Counted from the first letter of the stretch, positions 7,525 through 16,399 are shown. The stretch is 54,296 nucleotides of DNA from an uncultured SAR116 cluster alpha proteobacterium (GCA_902523435.1 CABYZM010000007.1:1-54296); one strand, 5' to 3'. Notes: generated from the letters alone by a model not told the origin. Program-made: numbers and translations.

Positions 7525-9039
7525 TCAGCGGAATTCAGATAATCTGGCTCGCATCCGCCGCTGAGAAGAGGATGGAATATTCAGCATTTCGCGATATTTC
7601 GCAACCGTACGGCGGGCCAAGTCAATGCCGTGTTCTGAAATGACTTTTGAAATGGCTTCATCGCTAAGCGGTTTCCCTGGAACTTCTTGTGAAATAATTT
7701 TCTTAACCATATTCCGCACAGAAGCAGCAGAGGCATTCATATCTGAATCACGCGAAGCGATATTGACGCTGAAGAAAGACTTAAGTGGCATGCCGCCTCG
7801 CGGGGTAGAAATTAGCAAACCAGTTGTCACTCTGCTAACTGTACTTTCATGCATGCCAACAGCCAGCGCCACATCCCGCAGAGACAACGGTTTTAGGTAG
7901 TCTAGACCTTTTTCAAGAAAGTCAGTCTGGTGACGTATTATCTCGGCACTGATCTTCAATGTTGTCTGATTACGTTGCTCAACAGCGCGTTTTAGCCAGC
8001 GCGCATTTGTTAATGTTTCTGCGGAATAATCCTGCACCGCCTGATCAGCACATTTCTTTTTAGCCATCAGCTCTGCATAATGTTCATTTACCAGAACCGA
8101 TGGCAGGGTTGACCGGTTTAATTCAACTGACCAGCCCTGTTTTTTCCGAGTCACAATGACGTCTGGGTTGGGCATTTCTCGGAATTCAATCCCTAGATGT
8201 TCACCTGGCTTCGGGTTCAACGTTCGGATTATCGAAAGCATCTCGATAATATCTTCGGGTGCGCACTTAAATTTGCGAGCCAGTTGTTTAATCTCACCGC
8301 GGCCAAGTTGTTCTAGATTATCCAGAAGTTGACCAAATAATGGGGAAAACTGGTTGTTTTCAATCAGCTGAATCTTTAAACACTCGGCCAAATCTCGGGC
8401 AAACAGACCAGCAGGCTCAAACCCTTGTAACGCTGCCAGAACGGTCTCAGCCTGCTCAACTGAGCAGCCACTTTCTTCGGCGATAGCCTTTACCGTATTG
8501 CCGATCCAGCCAGATGGTTCAAGTGCATTGATAAAGTGTGTGGCAATAATTCGGTCAGCTGGGTCGGTAAAGGTCAGGTTCATTTGTTTGAAAAGCATCG
8601 GGTAAAACCCATCTTCAGAAGCAAGACTGTTAATCAAGTCAAAATCACCATTCGTATAATTCTGTCCCGTCCCTGCTTTGCGCGGCATATCGACAAGAGC
8701 CGTATCAAAGCGATTCTCAATTTCTTGGTTTTGGGTTGGATCATCCGCCAAGGCTGCACTTTCGCGCAGAGCAGACACATCATTCTGACCTTCAGTAGTT
8801 GCCAAATTCTTGTTCAGAGCTTCAGAGTCTGATGGTCCGCTGGTCAGTCTGGCTTCTTCACTCAAATCTTTTTCGGTTGCTCCGGTGACTTCCAAAAACG
8901 GGTTATCATACATTTGTTCCTGCAAATGCTGGGATAATTCCAAATTGGTCATCTGCAATAACTTTATTGCCTGTTGCAGCTGAGGCGTCATTACAAGTGA
9001 CTGCTTCTGACGTAGTTTTATAGATTGTGATAATTGCAT
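7525..9039 (-). CDS. rpoN: RNA polymerase sigma-54 factor RpoN
   Basis: Sigma-54, which binds -24/-12 promoters and needs AAA+ enhancer-binding proteins to open them. The 504 aa contain Region I (QSLVMTPQLQQAIKLLQM, residues 13-30) that contacts activators, an acidic Region II (about 50-115), the core-binding domain, a helix-turn-helix (LRDVALAVGMHESTVSRV) and the signature RpoN box ARRTVAKYRE near residue 475. I chose the ATG at 9039 with GGGAGAG upstream; an upstream in-frame start would add a poor N-terminus. It lies inside the flagellar locus whose promoters it should read (motA, fliO, fliK, fleT, fliD, flagellin 2), so it may be a flagellum-dedicated RpoN. Confidence 0.97.
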   Translation of the reverse strand: MQLSQSIKLRQKQSLVMTPQLQQAIKLLQMTNLELSQHLQEQMYDNPFLEVTGATEKDLSEEARLTSGPSDSEALNKNLATTEGQNDVSALRESAALADDPTQNQEIENRFDTALVDMPRKAGTGQNYTNGDFDLINSLASEDGFYPMLFKQMNLTFTDPADRIIATHFINALEPSGWIGNTVKAIAEESGCSVEQAETVLAALQGFEPAGLFARDLAECLKIQLIENNQFSPLFGQLLDNLEQLGRGEIKQLARKFKCAPEDIIEMLSIIRTLNPKPGEHLGIEFREMPNPDVIVTRKKQGWSVELNRSTLPSVLVNEHYAELMAKKKCADQAVQDYSAETLTNARWLKRAVEQRNQTTLKISAEIIRHQTDFLEKGLDYLKPLSLRDVALAVGMHESTVSRVTTGLLISTPRGGMPLKSFFSVNIASRDSDMNASAASVRNMVKKIISQEVPGKPLSDEAISKVISEHGIDLARRTVAKYREMLNIPSSSQRRMRARLSEFR

Positions 9040-9281
9040 AACATCTCTCCCTGCATGTTCTCTTCGCAAACAACGGTGCGCAGACGGCACAAGTTTTGCA
9101 AAATAAACGTTTGACGGGATGATTTGTCAGATTTTCAACACTTGATTTTGTTTAATTTCAATGGTTTAAGAATTTTAAGTAATAATTTATTAATTTTTAT
9201 GTCAGAATTTGGACATGATAAATAGGCTGTTTCGCATCAACTAGAAGCGCAAACAGCAAAACTAAAGAGTTAAGATAGAGA

Positions 9282-9527
9282 ATGTTTTCCACTCGTACAG
9301 AAGTCAAACGCGAGCCCTGCCGACGCTGTCAAATCCTACGGGTTTTTCTCGCTATGATTTTAGGAGTGATTATATTTGGTGTTCTGGCACGTGACCTTCT
9401 TCAAACGCTCGCTGGGTTAAAACCTTCGATGTTTGGATGGTTATTTGCCTGTCTTCCTATTGTGTTATTTGGACTGAAGTTCTGGGCACATAAATATAAG
9501 TCAGCTTCGGACAGGTCTCCAAACTAG
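9282..9527 (+). CDS. Small two-helix membrane protein
   Basis: An 81-aa protein with an N-terminal CRRC motif (residues 13-16) before two hydrophobic segments (about 22-43 and 50-68) separated by a short loop. Both ends are probably cytoplasmic. It has a purine-rich region before the ATG (AGATAGAGA). It faces the DUF1566 gene with only six bases between the stops. The family is not recognised. Confidence 0.55.
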   Translation: MFSTRTEVKREPCRRCQILRVFLAMILGVIIFGVLARDLLQTLAGLKPSMFGWLFACLPIVLFGLKFWAHKYKSASDRSPN

Positions 9528-9533
9528 ATGGCG

Positions 9534-10079
9534 CTAACGATTGCGAACTAGACGGACTGCTAGTCGCTGATAGGGAAAAAAACGGCCATAACTGTGCCCG
9601 GTCATAAAATTAACCGACCAGAGATTTTTTGGAGAAATCCAATTCTGTTGCCCCGTCCAATATGGTTCAGACACTGTCCCAGGAAAAATGGATTTGTGGA
9701 TTTTTGGCGCTGGACAACTTTCACAGACCAGAAATTCGAGTTCTTTGCGGGTTGGTAGGCGCCACATACCACCCAACTCACGATTAGCAATCTTAATGGC
9801 CTCAGCCACCTCATCTTGAGTCAGACGTAGTACCTCCCCTATGCATTGCCCCTCATCAAATTGCTGACCAAGAGAACATCTTAGCCATTCCACTCCAGAA
9901 CGCAGATCAATAACTTTGTCGTCCTTGACGATGTAAGCACCATCATCTTGTTTCTGGGCCTGAATAAACTTAGCGGAAGCCATCTCACTATTGGTAATGC
10001 CCAAAAAGCAAACACCAAAGAAAAATAGCATTACAATACGCTTCAAAACTGACGTGGTTCTAGGGCGGTCAAGCTTCAT
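9534..10079 (-). CDS. Exported DUF1566 (Lcl C-terminal domain) protein
   Basis: A 181-aa secreted protein: basic N-terminus, hydrophobic core (IVMLFFFGVCFLGI, residues 15-28) and likely cleavage after an A-S-A near residue 36. The mature part contains the DUF1566 signature: VEWLRCSLGQ..., GGMWRLPTRKELEFLV, and the end YWTGQ.....WSVNF..G........RLAVRLVR. Four cysteines (C68, C78, two in CESCP) may form disulfides. Such domains occur in periplasmic and surface proteins of unclear function. It lies between rpoN and the stator operon, but no direct flagellar role is evident. Confidence 0.75.
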   Translation of the reverse strand: MKLDRPRTTSVLKRIVMLFFFGVCFLGITNSEMASAKFIQAQKQDDGAYIVKDDKVIDLRSGVEWLRCSLGQQFDEGQCIGEVLRLTQDEVAEAIKIANRELGGMWRLPTRKELEFLVCESCPAPKIHKSIFPGTVSEPYWTGQQNWISPKNLWSVNFMTGHSYGRFFPYQRLAVRLVRNR

Positions 10080-10207
10080 ATTTTAATTATAGGCAATTTA
10101 AGATATATTGACTATGTTAAAAACAGAAACGGGTTTCAGAACATCCACAAATTGTATCTTGTTCGCTTTGCAAACAGAATGGCGAAAAATATATGATTTT
10201 GCTCAGT

Positions 10208-10224
10208 TTGGTATCAAACTTGCA
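10208..10224 (+). promoter_or_regulatory. Sigma-54 promoter of motA-motB (pomAB)
   Basis: TTGGTAT-N5-TTGCA: the GG of the -24 and the GC of the -12 element are exactly 12 bases apart as required. The -24 box deviates (TGGTAT for TGGCAC). It lies about 63 bases upstream of the motA ATG. No competing gene start exists in between. Confidence 0.7.
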
Positions 10225-10286
10225 AACTTTTCTCGGTCAACTTTGCAGCTTCTTAATATGTAACAGGCAAAACAGGTGAATTGCTA

Positions 10287-11048
10287 ATGGATATAGCATC
10301 TCTAATTGGTCTAATCGGCGGAATTGGTATGATTCTAGGCGCAATGATATCAGGCGGCGGAATTGCTCCGTTTGTCGACGTTCCATCTATTCTAATTGTA
10401 TTTGGAGGAACTGCATTTCTCGTTATGTATGCCATCCCTTTACCCGTTTTTCTAGGCCATTTTGGCGCAATGGGTAAAGCCTTTTTGCCGCCTATCAAAA
10501 AGATGGACGAGCTAATAGAGCGGATGGTTGAGTTGTCAGGGATTGCCCGAAAAGATGGCATGATGGCCTTAGAAGGGCAAGAAGTGCCCGATAAGTTTTT
10601 TCAAAAAGGGCTACAAATGTTAGTTGACGGAGCAGATGAGGCCAAGCTCGTTACGCAATTAAACAAAGAAATCAAAGCTATGAAAAAGCGCCACGAGGTC
10701 AATCAGAATGCGGTGAAGTGTTGGATTGACATTGCCCCTGCCATGGGCATGGTTGGAACACTCATCGGTCTGGTGCTCATGCTAGGTAATATGTCTGACC
10801 CGAAGGCTATTGGCCCAGCGATGGCTGTGGCGTTACTTACCACAATGTATGGTGCTATCATAGCTAATGTTCTGTTTCTGCCTCTGTTAAACAAACTGGA
10901 GGGGTACACCGAATATGAATTGGTTTACCGTGAGATGGTTGTGACCGGTTTGCGAAACATCGCCCGCAGCGAGTCACCACGCAATATCCAGGATCAAATG
11001 GTGGCTAATCTTGCTCCAAAAATGCAAGAAAAATTAGAAATGGCTTAA
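10287..11048 (+). CDS. pomA: Flagellar stator subunit MotA/PomA (PomA-like)
   Basis: Proton- or sodium-channel subunit of the stator, inner membrane, forming an A5B2 complex with the next gene product. The 253 aa have four membrane helices (about 5-25, 30-50, 150-170, 180-202). The N-terminal MDIASLIGLIGG..., FVDVPSILIVFGGTAF and the APAMGMVGTLIGLVLMLGNMSDPKAIGPAMAVALLTTMYGAIIANVLFLP block match Vibrio PomA much more closely than E. coli MotA, which is longer. The real start is the ATG at 10287, after CAGGTGA; the TTG two codons earlier is unlikely. Co-transcribed with motB from a sigma-54 promoter. Sodium coupling is inferred from this resemblance. Confidence 0.9.
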   Translation: MDIASLIGLIGGIGMILGAMISGGGIAPFVDVPSILIVFGGTAFLVMYAIPLPVFLGHFGAMGKAFLPPIKKMDELIERMVELSGIARKDGMMALEGQEVPDKFFQKGLQMLVDGADEAKLVTQLNKEIKAMKKRHEVNQNAVKCWIDIAPAMGMVGTLIGLVLMLGNMSDPKAIGPAMAVALLTTMYGAIIANVLFLPLLNKLEGYTEYELVYREMVVTGLRNIARSESPRNIQDQMVANLAPKMQEKLEMA

Positions 11049-11101
11049 TGCAGAAGCAAAATAATTAGGCTTTCAGTCCGAATGAAACAAAGGCAGAAAT
11101 A

Positions 11102-12235
11102 ATGGCAGAAGAAGTTGCGCAAGAAGTTGAGGAAGAAGAAGAGGAATGTCCTAAATGCCCGCCCGTAGGCGCTCCAGCATGGATGGCAACATTTGCCGAT
11201 ATGGCTACGCTGCTGATGGCCTTTTTTGTGCTAATTCTATCTTTCGCAGAATTTAACGTTCCAAAATTCAAGCAAATTTCAGGGTCATTGCGTAACGCAT
11301 TTGGCGTACAGAAAATTGTGCCTATTGTTGAGCAGCCCAAGGGTACAACTGTTTTGTCCTTAAATTTTAGTCCATCGCCAAGTAAATCTGTCACGAATGA
11401 AATGACTCAACAAACTACTCAAGTTAATCAACCCGATCTTGAAGTTCAGAATAAAACAAAAGATGGGGAGGGCGACGCTAAAGATAGCGCTGATGATGTA
11501 GTCAAAGCGCTGGAAGAAGCTATTGCTAGGGGTGATGTTGAAATTCAAACTTTAGGGGAAAAGGTAGTTGTTAATTTCACTCCGACTGAAGCTGAAGAAC
11601 AGGATTTGCCGCAATTACTTCAAAAAACATTGAATGCAGTCGAACGAGCAAAGTCTGCGGCGGGAAAATCTGATCAAGAGGTGATGTTTGGCGGGCTGGA
11701 AAATACGCTGGCACAACTGGCGCAGGCAACAGCTGAATTAACAGAACAAGCTCAAGAGCAAGCAGAAAACCAGAAAAAATCAGAGGATGATGCAATTAAA
11801 GCTGCTGATGAGCTAAAAATCGCCTTAAAACAGCAAATAGATCAAGGTCTGGTTGGAGTTGAACAGGATGAGGATAAGGTAATTATTACCGTAGGCGCTG
11901 GGGGGGCATTTGCTTCTGGCTCAGCTGACCTCACCGCAGAAGCAATTGCTATTATGCAGCAGATCGCAGGAGTGAATGCAGAAAATGACTCTGAAATAAC
12001 CGTATCGGGGCATACAGACGATGTTCCACTAATTTTCGGTTCTCGTTATCGTGACAATTGGGATTTGGCAGCTGCACGTTCTGCATCTGTTGTTCAATCC
12101 CTATCTGCCGATGGGATAATTTCAGATGAACGGCTTGAAGCTATCAGCTATGGCGAAAGTCGCCCCGTAGACAGCAATGAAACAGCTGATGGACGGTCAA
12201 AAAATAGACGGATCGAGATTGAAATCAATTACTAA
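11102..12235 (+). CDS. pomB: Flagellar stator subunit MotB/PomB (PomB-like), extended
   Basis: Stator B subunit anchoring to peptidoglycan. N-terminal CPKCPP followed by W-M-A-T-F-A-D33-M-A-T-L-L-M-A-F-F and SFAEFNVPKFKQISGSLRNAFGVQ closely parallels PomB of sodium-driven motors. D33 is the ion-binding aspartate. A C-terminal OmpA/MotB peptidoglycan-binding domain is at about 285-377 (VSGHTDDVP, NWDLAAARSASV, ISYGESRPV, NRRIEIEI). At 377 aa it is longer than the usual 300-320. The extra part is a helical linker plus an apparent copy (about 130-160) of the pre-OmpA motif near 238-265. It starts 53 bases after pomA. Confidence 0.9.
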   Translation: MAEEVAQEVEEEEEECPKCPPVGAPAWMATFADMATLLMAFFVLILSFAEFNVPKFKQISGSLRNAFGVQKIVPIVEQPKGTTVLSLNFSPSPSKSVTNEMTQQTTQVNQPDLEVQNKTKDGEGDAKDSADDVVKALEEAIARGDVEIQTLGEKVVVNFTPTEAEEQDLPQLLQKTLNAVERAKSAAGKSDQEVMFGGLENTLAQLAQATAELTEQAQEQAENQKKSEDDAIKAADELKIALKQQIDQGLVGVEQDEDKVIITVGAGGAFASGSADLTAEAIAIMQQIAGVNAENDSEITVSGHTDDVPLIFGSRYRDNWDLAAARSASVVQSLSADGIISDERLEAISYGESRPVDSNETADGRSKNRRIEIEINY

Positions 12236-12390
12236 ATTTTCGGTCAATCTTTTTTGCAGAGCCAAAGTAATTTTGAGGTCTCCTTCCATAACACAATCAT
12301 TCATGCTGCATTATTGATAAATTCTTATCTGAACTAGACCTAAGATTTTTGTATTACAAAACCTCTTCAATAGATTTTTGGTTATCTAAA

Positions 12391-14286
12391 ATGTCAGAAT
12401 TAAATGTGAACTTAAAAGTTGAAGATAAACATTTTCTATCTCTCTATGAAAAGGGAAACTTTGACCAACTACTTCGTTCAACAACGAAAAAAATTAAGCT
12501 TGGCAAAAAAAGTGCGAATAATTTTGTATTAAGAGGTCTTGCTTTAAATGCTAAAGAAAAATTCACGTTGGCACAAAATGATTTTCTTGAAGCAAAGAAA
12601 CTGGGTGCTAAAAACGCGATCATTGAACCGTTAATTAAAAAAAATCAGCTCAACGCTACCTTCATAAAATATTTAGAAGCATTCCTGATTGACGAAGATA
12701 ACAAAGACAATCTTTTTGATTTGGGAATAACTCTAACCCAGTTGGATCCCAACTCAACCATATTAACGAACAAAACAAGATATAAACAACTATCTTTACT
12801 CTTTATAAAATTGATGGATACAAACGGCTCAGTTATTCCAACAAAATTAGGTCCAATAGTTTACAAACATATAAAAGCGGATCCGGAAATTATTAATTTT
12901 CAGGATCACATAGCGAATGAAAATAAAGGGCTGTCTGAGAACCAGTTAAATTTATTGGAACGGTTGTCAGTAAATCCACTATTAAAGAGAATTCTCTCAT
13001 ATTGCGTGTGCACGGATAGACGAATCGAAATAATTATACGTTTAGCTAGGAGGTATTTCCTTAGTATCCAAAATGATATCAAAATAAGTCAGCAGCTTTT
13101 TGAAATGATGAGCGGTATTTCGATTCAAATGTTCTTAAATGAATACGTGTATGATATCTCTGACGAAGAAGTCAAAATTGTTAGCAACCTACTCAATGAA
13201 GTAGAAAGAGATCTGAGTAACAATAAATCTCCTGACGAACGAACACTGCTAAAAATTTCTTTGTATCAAGAGCTGTCAATATTTAACTTAACAGAGCACA
13301 GAAAAAAATTATCCCGCTTGGAGCAAATTTTTCAGCGTCACATAGACAATAAAAATGATGAGAAGCTCATTGCCGAAACGTTCAAAAAAAATGATTTAAT
13401 ACAGGATACAGTATCTGAACGAGTACGGCGGCAATATGAAGAAAACCCTTTTCCACGATGGGAAAATACGAAATTCAATCGAAAACCACTATCTCTCGAA
13501 AGTATTATCCAAAGCCAGCAGACTAAATTAAAAGTGCACAATCTTTTTGCCGAACCCACGCTTAAAGCTTTGGTTGCAGGGTGCGGCACTGGGCGAGAAC
13601 CGATAGTTTTGGCAAAAAATATAAAAAATATAAAGGTTGATGCAATTGACTTAAGCATAAAAAGTCTTTCTTATGCAAAACGCAAAGCAGATGAATTGAA
13701 TCTCCAAAATATTGATTTCATTCATCAAGATATTTTGAATCTGGCAAATACTAAAAAGAAATACCACATTATACACAGCTCAGGTGTATTGCATCATATG
13801 GACAAACCCAGTGTTGGGCTGGGAATACTTTCCAACTTGTTAGAGGACGAAGGTTATATGCATATAGCACTATACAGCACGCAAGCCCGTCGTGGCTTTA
13901 GGCAAATACAAGACGCTATATTGACGGAAAAAAATCTAGAACCTGACCTCAAAACTATAAGAGAACTTCGTGAGTTCTTATTCGCGAGAGCATTTAAAGA
14001 TACTTCAATTTATCCCGTGACTAATATGGTTGATTTGTTCTCAACCAGCCAATTTCGAGACTTATTGTTTCATGAGCAGGAACATACGTTTTCTCTCTTA
14101 GAAATACGTGACCTCCTTGAGGAGAGCGAATTAGAGTTTTGCGGTTTTAGCTTAACCTCTGAACTTCCAACTCAGGGGCTTGATGAAAAGACGTTTTTTG
14201 AGCTAGAAAAGTGGCACGAAATAGAGCAACAGAACCCTAATTTATTCATAGGCATGTATCAATTTTACTGCCAAAAAAAACACTGA
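12391..14286 (+). CDS. TPR-containing class I SAM-dependent methyltransferase
   Basis: A 631-aa two-part protein. The N-terminal third is helical with TPR-like repeats (LLRSTTKKIKLGKKSANNFVLRGLALNAKEKFTLAQNDFLEAKKLG). The middle is helical without motif. The C-terminal part is a Rossmann methyltransferase: QYEENPFPRW lead-in (near residue 347), motif I VAGCGTG (about 394), DLS acidic loop, and the HIIHSSGVLHHM post-motif. I chose the ATG at 12391; the earlier TTG is poorer. Noticeably AT-rich compared with its neighbours, which may indicate transfer. Such TPR-methyltransferases often act on glycans or proteins. Its place after the stator genes makes flagellin or flagellin-glycan methylation possible but unproven. 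Confidence 0.8.
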   Translation: MSELNVNLKVEDKHFLSLYEKGNFDQLLRSTTKKIKLGKKSANNFVLRGLALNAKEKFTLAQNDFLEAKKLGAKNAIIEPLIKKNQLNATFIKYLEAFLIDEDNKDNLFDLGITLTQLDPNSTILTNKTRYKQLSLLFIKLMDTNGSVIPTKLGPIVYKHIKADPEIINFQDHIANENKGLSENQLNLLERLSVNPLLKRILSYCVCTDRRIEIIIRLARRYFLSIQNDIKISQQLFEMMSGISIQMFLNEYVYDISDEEVKIVSNLLNEVERDLSNNKSPDERTLLKISLYQELSIFNLTEHRKKLSRLEQIFQRHIDNKNDEKLIAETFKKNDLIQDTVSERVRRQYEENPFPRWENTKFNRKPLSLESIIQSQQTKLKVHNLFAEPTLKALVAGCGTGREPIVLAKNIKNIKVDAIDLSIKSLSYAKRKADELNLQNIDFIHQDILNLANTKKKYHIIHSSGVLHHMDKPSVGLGILSNLLEDEGYMHIALYSTQARRGFRQIQDAILTEKNLEPDLKTIRELREFLFARAFKDTSIYPVTNMVDLFSTSQFRDLLFHEQEHTFSLLEIRDLLEESELEFCGFSLTSELPTQGLDEKTFFELEKWHEIEQQNPNLFIGMYQFYCQKKH

Positions 14287-14308
14287 GCATTTAGGCCTAT
14301 AAATAGCA

Positions 14309-15115
14309 CTAACTATTTACTTCTGCCTCAAGTTGTGCCCTCGCCTCTCTCATCAAGTTAGCTATACGTTCTTCCTCCGCCTCATCGACCACAGGTGCAG
14401 GCACATATGAAAACTTGAAACGACATTTTGGATCAAAACGGCGCAGCGTTTCTTGTGCTCTGCGTGTTGAACATTCTGCAAAAACAAACCAAAAGGTATA
14501 TTCCAAATATAGGGCATAGCCGCGCAACATTGTAACTTGAGCCTTATGGAAATAAACACTCATCATCAAATAGATTAATCCGAAAAGAATAGGATGAATC
14601 AAAAATGTCACGGCATATGTTATTAAGACTGCGGCCAATGGCGCCCACATGCGATGATAAAGCAACCAAAATGGGGGCACAAGGGTTGCATAGGCTGAGT
14701 GTTCTGTGCTGTATAATTGCACATTACGTCGCATATCTCGCTGTGCTTCAAAACTTTTGTAATTCTCTTTTGGTTCTATTTGATGCTCGGGCAATTTTTC
14801 GGTAATCTTTGCAACATCCTCATCTGATGCGTATTTATAATTACAGTTAAGAGATTGTTCCACGAGGACTTCAAAAAATTCACCTTTTCGGAAGATCGTG
14901 AATAATGCTGGCAACTCTTCGTGGTCACTTAGTTTATTATCAAATTTGTCAATATCCCAAGTTATTGGGTTATGATCGATAGCAACAAAAACATCATCTG
15001 CCTTCAGGCACAACTCCCGTGCGTAAGACAATCTGTAAAACGATTCAATGGCAATAAAGTTCGTGCCCTCAGTTGACATATCTGTCTTATCATCCCTTTT
15101 ACTATCCTCGGCCAT
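14309..15115 (-). CDS. Membrane protein, DUF2628-like
   Basis: A 268-aa protein with a soluble N-terminal half and a hydrophobic hairpin near residues 148-195 (PPFWLLYHRMWAPLAAVLITYAVTFLIHPILFGLIYLMMSVYFH). The P-x-F-W-x-L-Y-x-R-M-W signature followed by two helices resembles DUF2628 inner-membrane proteins. The C-terminus is charged and helical. No ribosome site is evident before the ATG. It follows the coiled-coil gene by about 43 bases on the same strand and may be co-transcribed with it. Role unknown. Confidence 0.5.
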   Translation of the reverse strand: MAEDSKRDDKTDMSTEGTNFIAIESFYRLSYARELCLKADDVFVAIDHNPITWDIDKFDNKLSDHEELPALFTIFRKGEFFEVLVEQSLNCNYKYASDEDVAKITEKLPEHQIEPKENYKSFEAQRDMRRNVQLYSTEHSAYATLVPPFWLLYHRMWAPLAAVLITYAVTFLIHPILFGLIYLMMSVYFHKAQVTMLRGYALYLEYTFWFVFAECSTRRAQETLRRFDPKCRFKFSYVPAPVVDEAEEERIANLMREARAQLEAEVNS

Positions 15116-15158
15116 GTTACACAGTCTACTGTTTAATGGTTATGGTGGCTCGCCCCAC

Positions 15159-15896
15159 CTAAGGGAAGCTAATCTTATCTTGTTGAACTTCCAGAAGTTG
15201 CAGAATTTTCATATTTTGTCCTGTTAGCACTTCAACCTGAGCAGAAGTGTTTTTCTGGGTTGCAGATAGAGCGCTGATTTCGCTATTTTTAACCAGCTTG
15301 CTTTCAATGTTTTTAATAGTCTTGCCTAAGCCAGCTTCCATGCTCGCCAATTTGATCGCCAACTGATTATTCTGTCCCATAGCCTTTGAAATCACTTCAT
15401 TTGCCAAGCTTTCTGAGAGGGCTAAATTCGAGTCAGCTACAGCTTTAGTCGATGCTTGCATTTCACTTGCGAGTGTTGTTGATGTCTTCTCAATCAGTTT
15501 CATCATTTGGGTCATTTTGTCAGATGATTCCTTGTTTAGTTCAACAAGTTCAGCCTGTTGCTCTAGGGCAACATTCAAATCAGCTAGAATAGTATTCAAA
15601 TTGTCAATGTTTTCAGCAAACACAACAAGACCTTCGCGATTTGTTTTTGTCATAAGACGCAATTCGCCAAGTGTTTTGAAATAGAGTACAGCAGAAAACC
15701 CAAGACCAGCAATAGCAGCTGCCATCGCCGTTACAAAAGTGATAGAGGTGTATTTATGAATTTGAGACACTTTACTCTCCAGCTTTTTGTGTTCACGTTT
15801 AACTTGACTGTATTCAGAGGTCACATCGGTTGCAGCGTCAGCTGCGTCTAGGGCCAGCTTGATGCTCTCCTGCACCGAATTCAATTCGCTAGACAT
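15159..15896 (-). CDS. Single-pass membrane protein with long coiled coil
   Basis: A 245-aa protein: N-terminal helix (about 1-45), one membrane segment (ITFVTAMAAAIAGLGFSAVLYF, about 52-73), then about 160 residues of heptad-like, alanine/serine/leucine-rich helix predicted to form a coiled coil (ENIDNLNTILADLNVALEQQAELVELN...). It resembles the stalk of a methyl-accepting protein without a signalling tip, but no family is recognised. The ATG at 15896 has GAGGA nine bases upstream; the in-frame TTG before it is unlikely. It lies downstream of the fliO-flhB operon, so a flagellum-linked role is only positional. Confidence 0.55.
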   Translation of the reverse strand: MSSELNSVQESIKLALDAADAATDVTSEYSQVKREHKKLESKVSQIHKYTSITFVTAMAAAIAGLGFSAVLYFKTLGELRLMTKTNREGLVVFAENIDNLNTILADLNVALEQQAELVELNKESSDKMTQMMKLIEKTSTTLASEMQASTKAVADSNLALSESLANEVISKAMGQNNQLAIKLASMEAGLGKTIKNIESKLVKNSEISALSATQKNTSAQVEVLTGQNMKILQLLEVQQDKISFP

Positions 15897-15941
15897 TGAT
15901 CTCAATCCTCATTCAAATCTACCTAGAGAGGCGATAATTTT

Positions 15942-16184
15942 TTAACCAGTTAAATCCACTTCACCTGGCCGTTTTTTTTGCGTTACTTTCCGCAATTTGC
16001 TAATCGATGGTTTCTTTAAATAATATGCACATTGTATGCCAGTTGCCTCATAAACAGTTTGCGCTGGCAGGTTTTTCCCTTTGAAGCCAAAATTACGACA
16101 TCCCCAAGGACGGTGCGGATCATAGGTAATAAAAAAGTGCTGGCACCCGTGACAGTTAGTGCGGAATTTTGGCACGTTCTTCAT
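15942..16184 (-). CDS. Small four-cysteine conserved protein after flhB
   Basis: An 80-aa cytoplasmic protein with the pattern C-x2-C-x-HFFITYDP-x4-PWGC-x3-GFK-x9-VYEATG-x2-C (C11, C14, C29, C52). Four cysteines suggest a structural metal site. Small proteins with this C..CxHFxxTxDxxxPxGCxxxGFK pattern occur near flagellar export genes in other Proteobacteria and are sometimes mis-annotated as DNA glycosylases. Here too it ends the fliO-P-Q-R-flhB operon, two bases after the preceding small membrane gene. Function unknown. Confidence 0.65.
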   Translation of the reverse strand: MKNVPKFRTNCHGCQHFFITYDPHRPWGCRNFGFKGKNLPAQTVYEATGIQCAYYLKKPSISKLRKVTQKKRPGEVDLTG

Positions 16185-16186
16185 GC

Positions 16187-16399
16187 CTAACCTCTCAGCT
16201 TTTCAATAAGATCATGAATTACATAACGCAGCCCACCTGCAAAACAGGCTAGAGCGCACATCATAAGACCCCAACCCCGCATGCCATAGCCAGACTGAAG
16301 ATAATCAGATGCCTGAAGAGCAAAAAAAGCTGCTAGTACAAAATAGCAAACTGTACTAATCATCGTGCCAACAGTCCGCTCATGTGATTTACGCTTCAT
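16187..16399 (-). CDS. Small two-helix membrane protein overlapping flhB
   Basis: A 70-aa protein with two hydrophobic helices (about 11-30 and 38-57) and basic ends. I set the start at the ATG inside the last codons of flhB (11-base overlap), with AGGA upstream; the longer frame would lie far inside flhB. Its coupling to flhB and the next cysteine protein implies co-expression with the export apparatus. The family is not recognised. Confidence 0.55.
   Translation of the reverse strand: MKRKSHERTVGTMISTVCYFVLAAFFALQASDYLQSGYGMRGWGLMMCALACFAGGLRYVIHDLIEKLRG

Noticed and set aside
12349-12390. TTG start for the TPR-methyltransferase
   Set aside because: No ribosome site; the ATG 14 codons later is the first plausible start, though it also lacks a strong Shine-Dalgarno.
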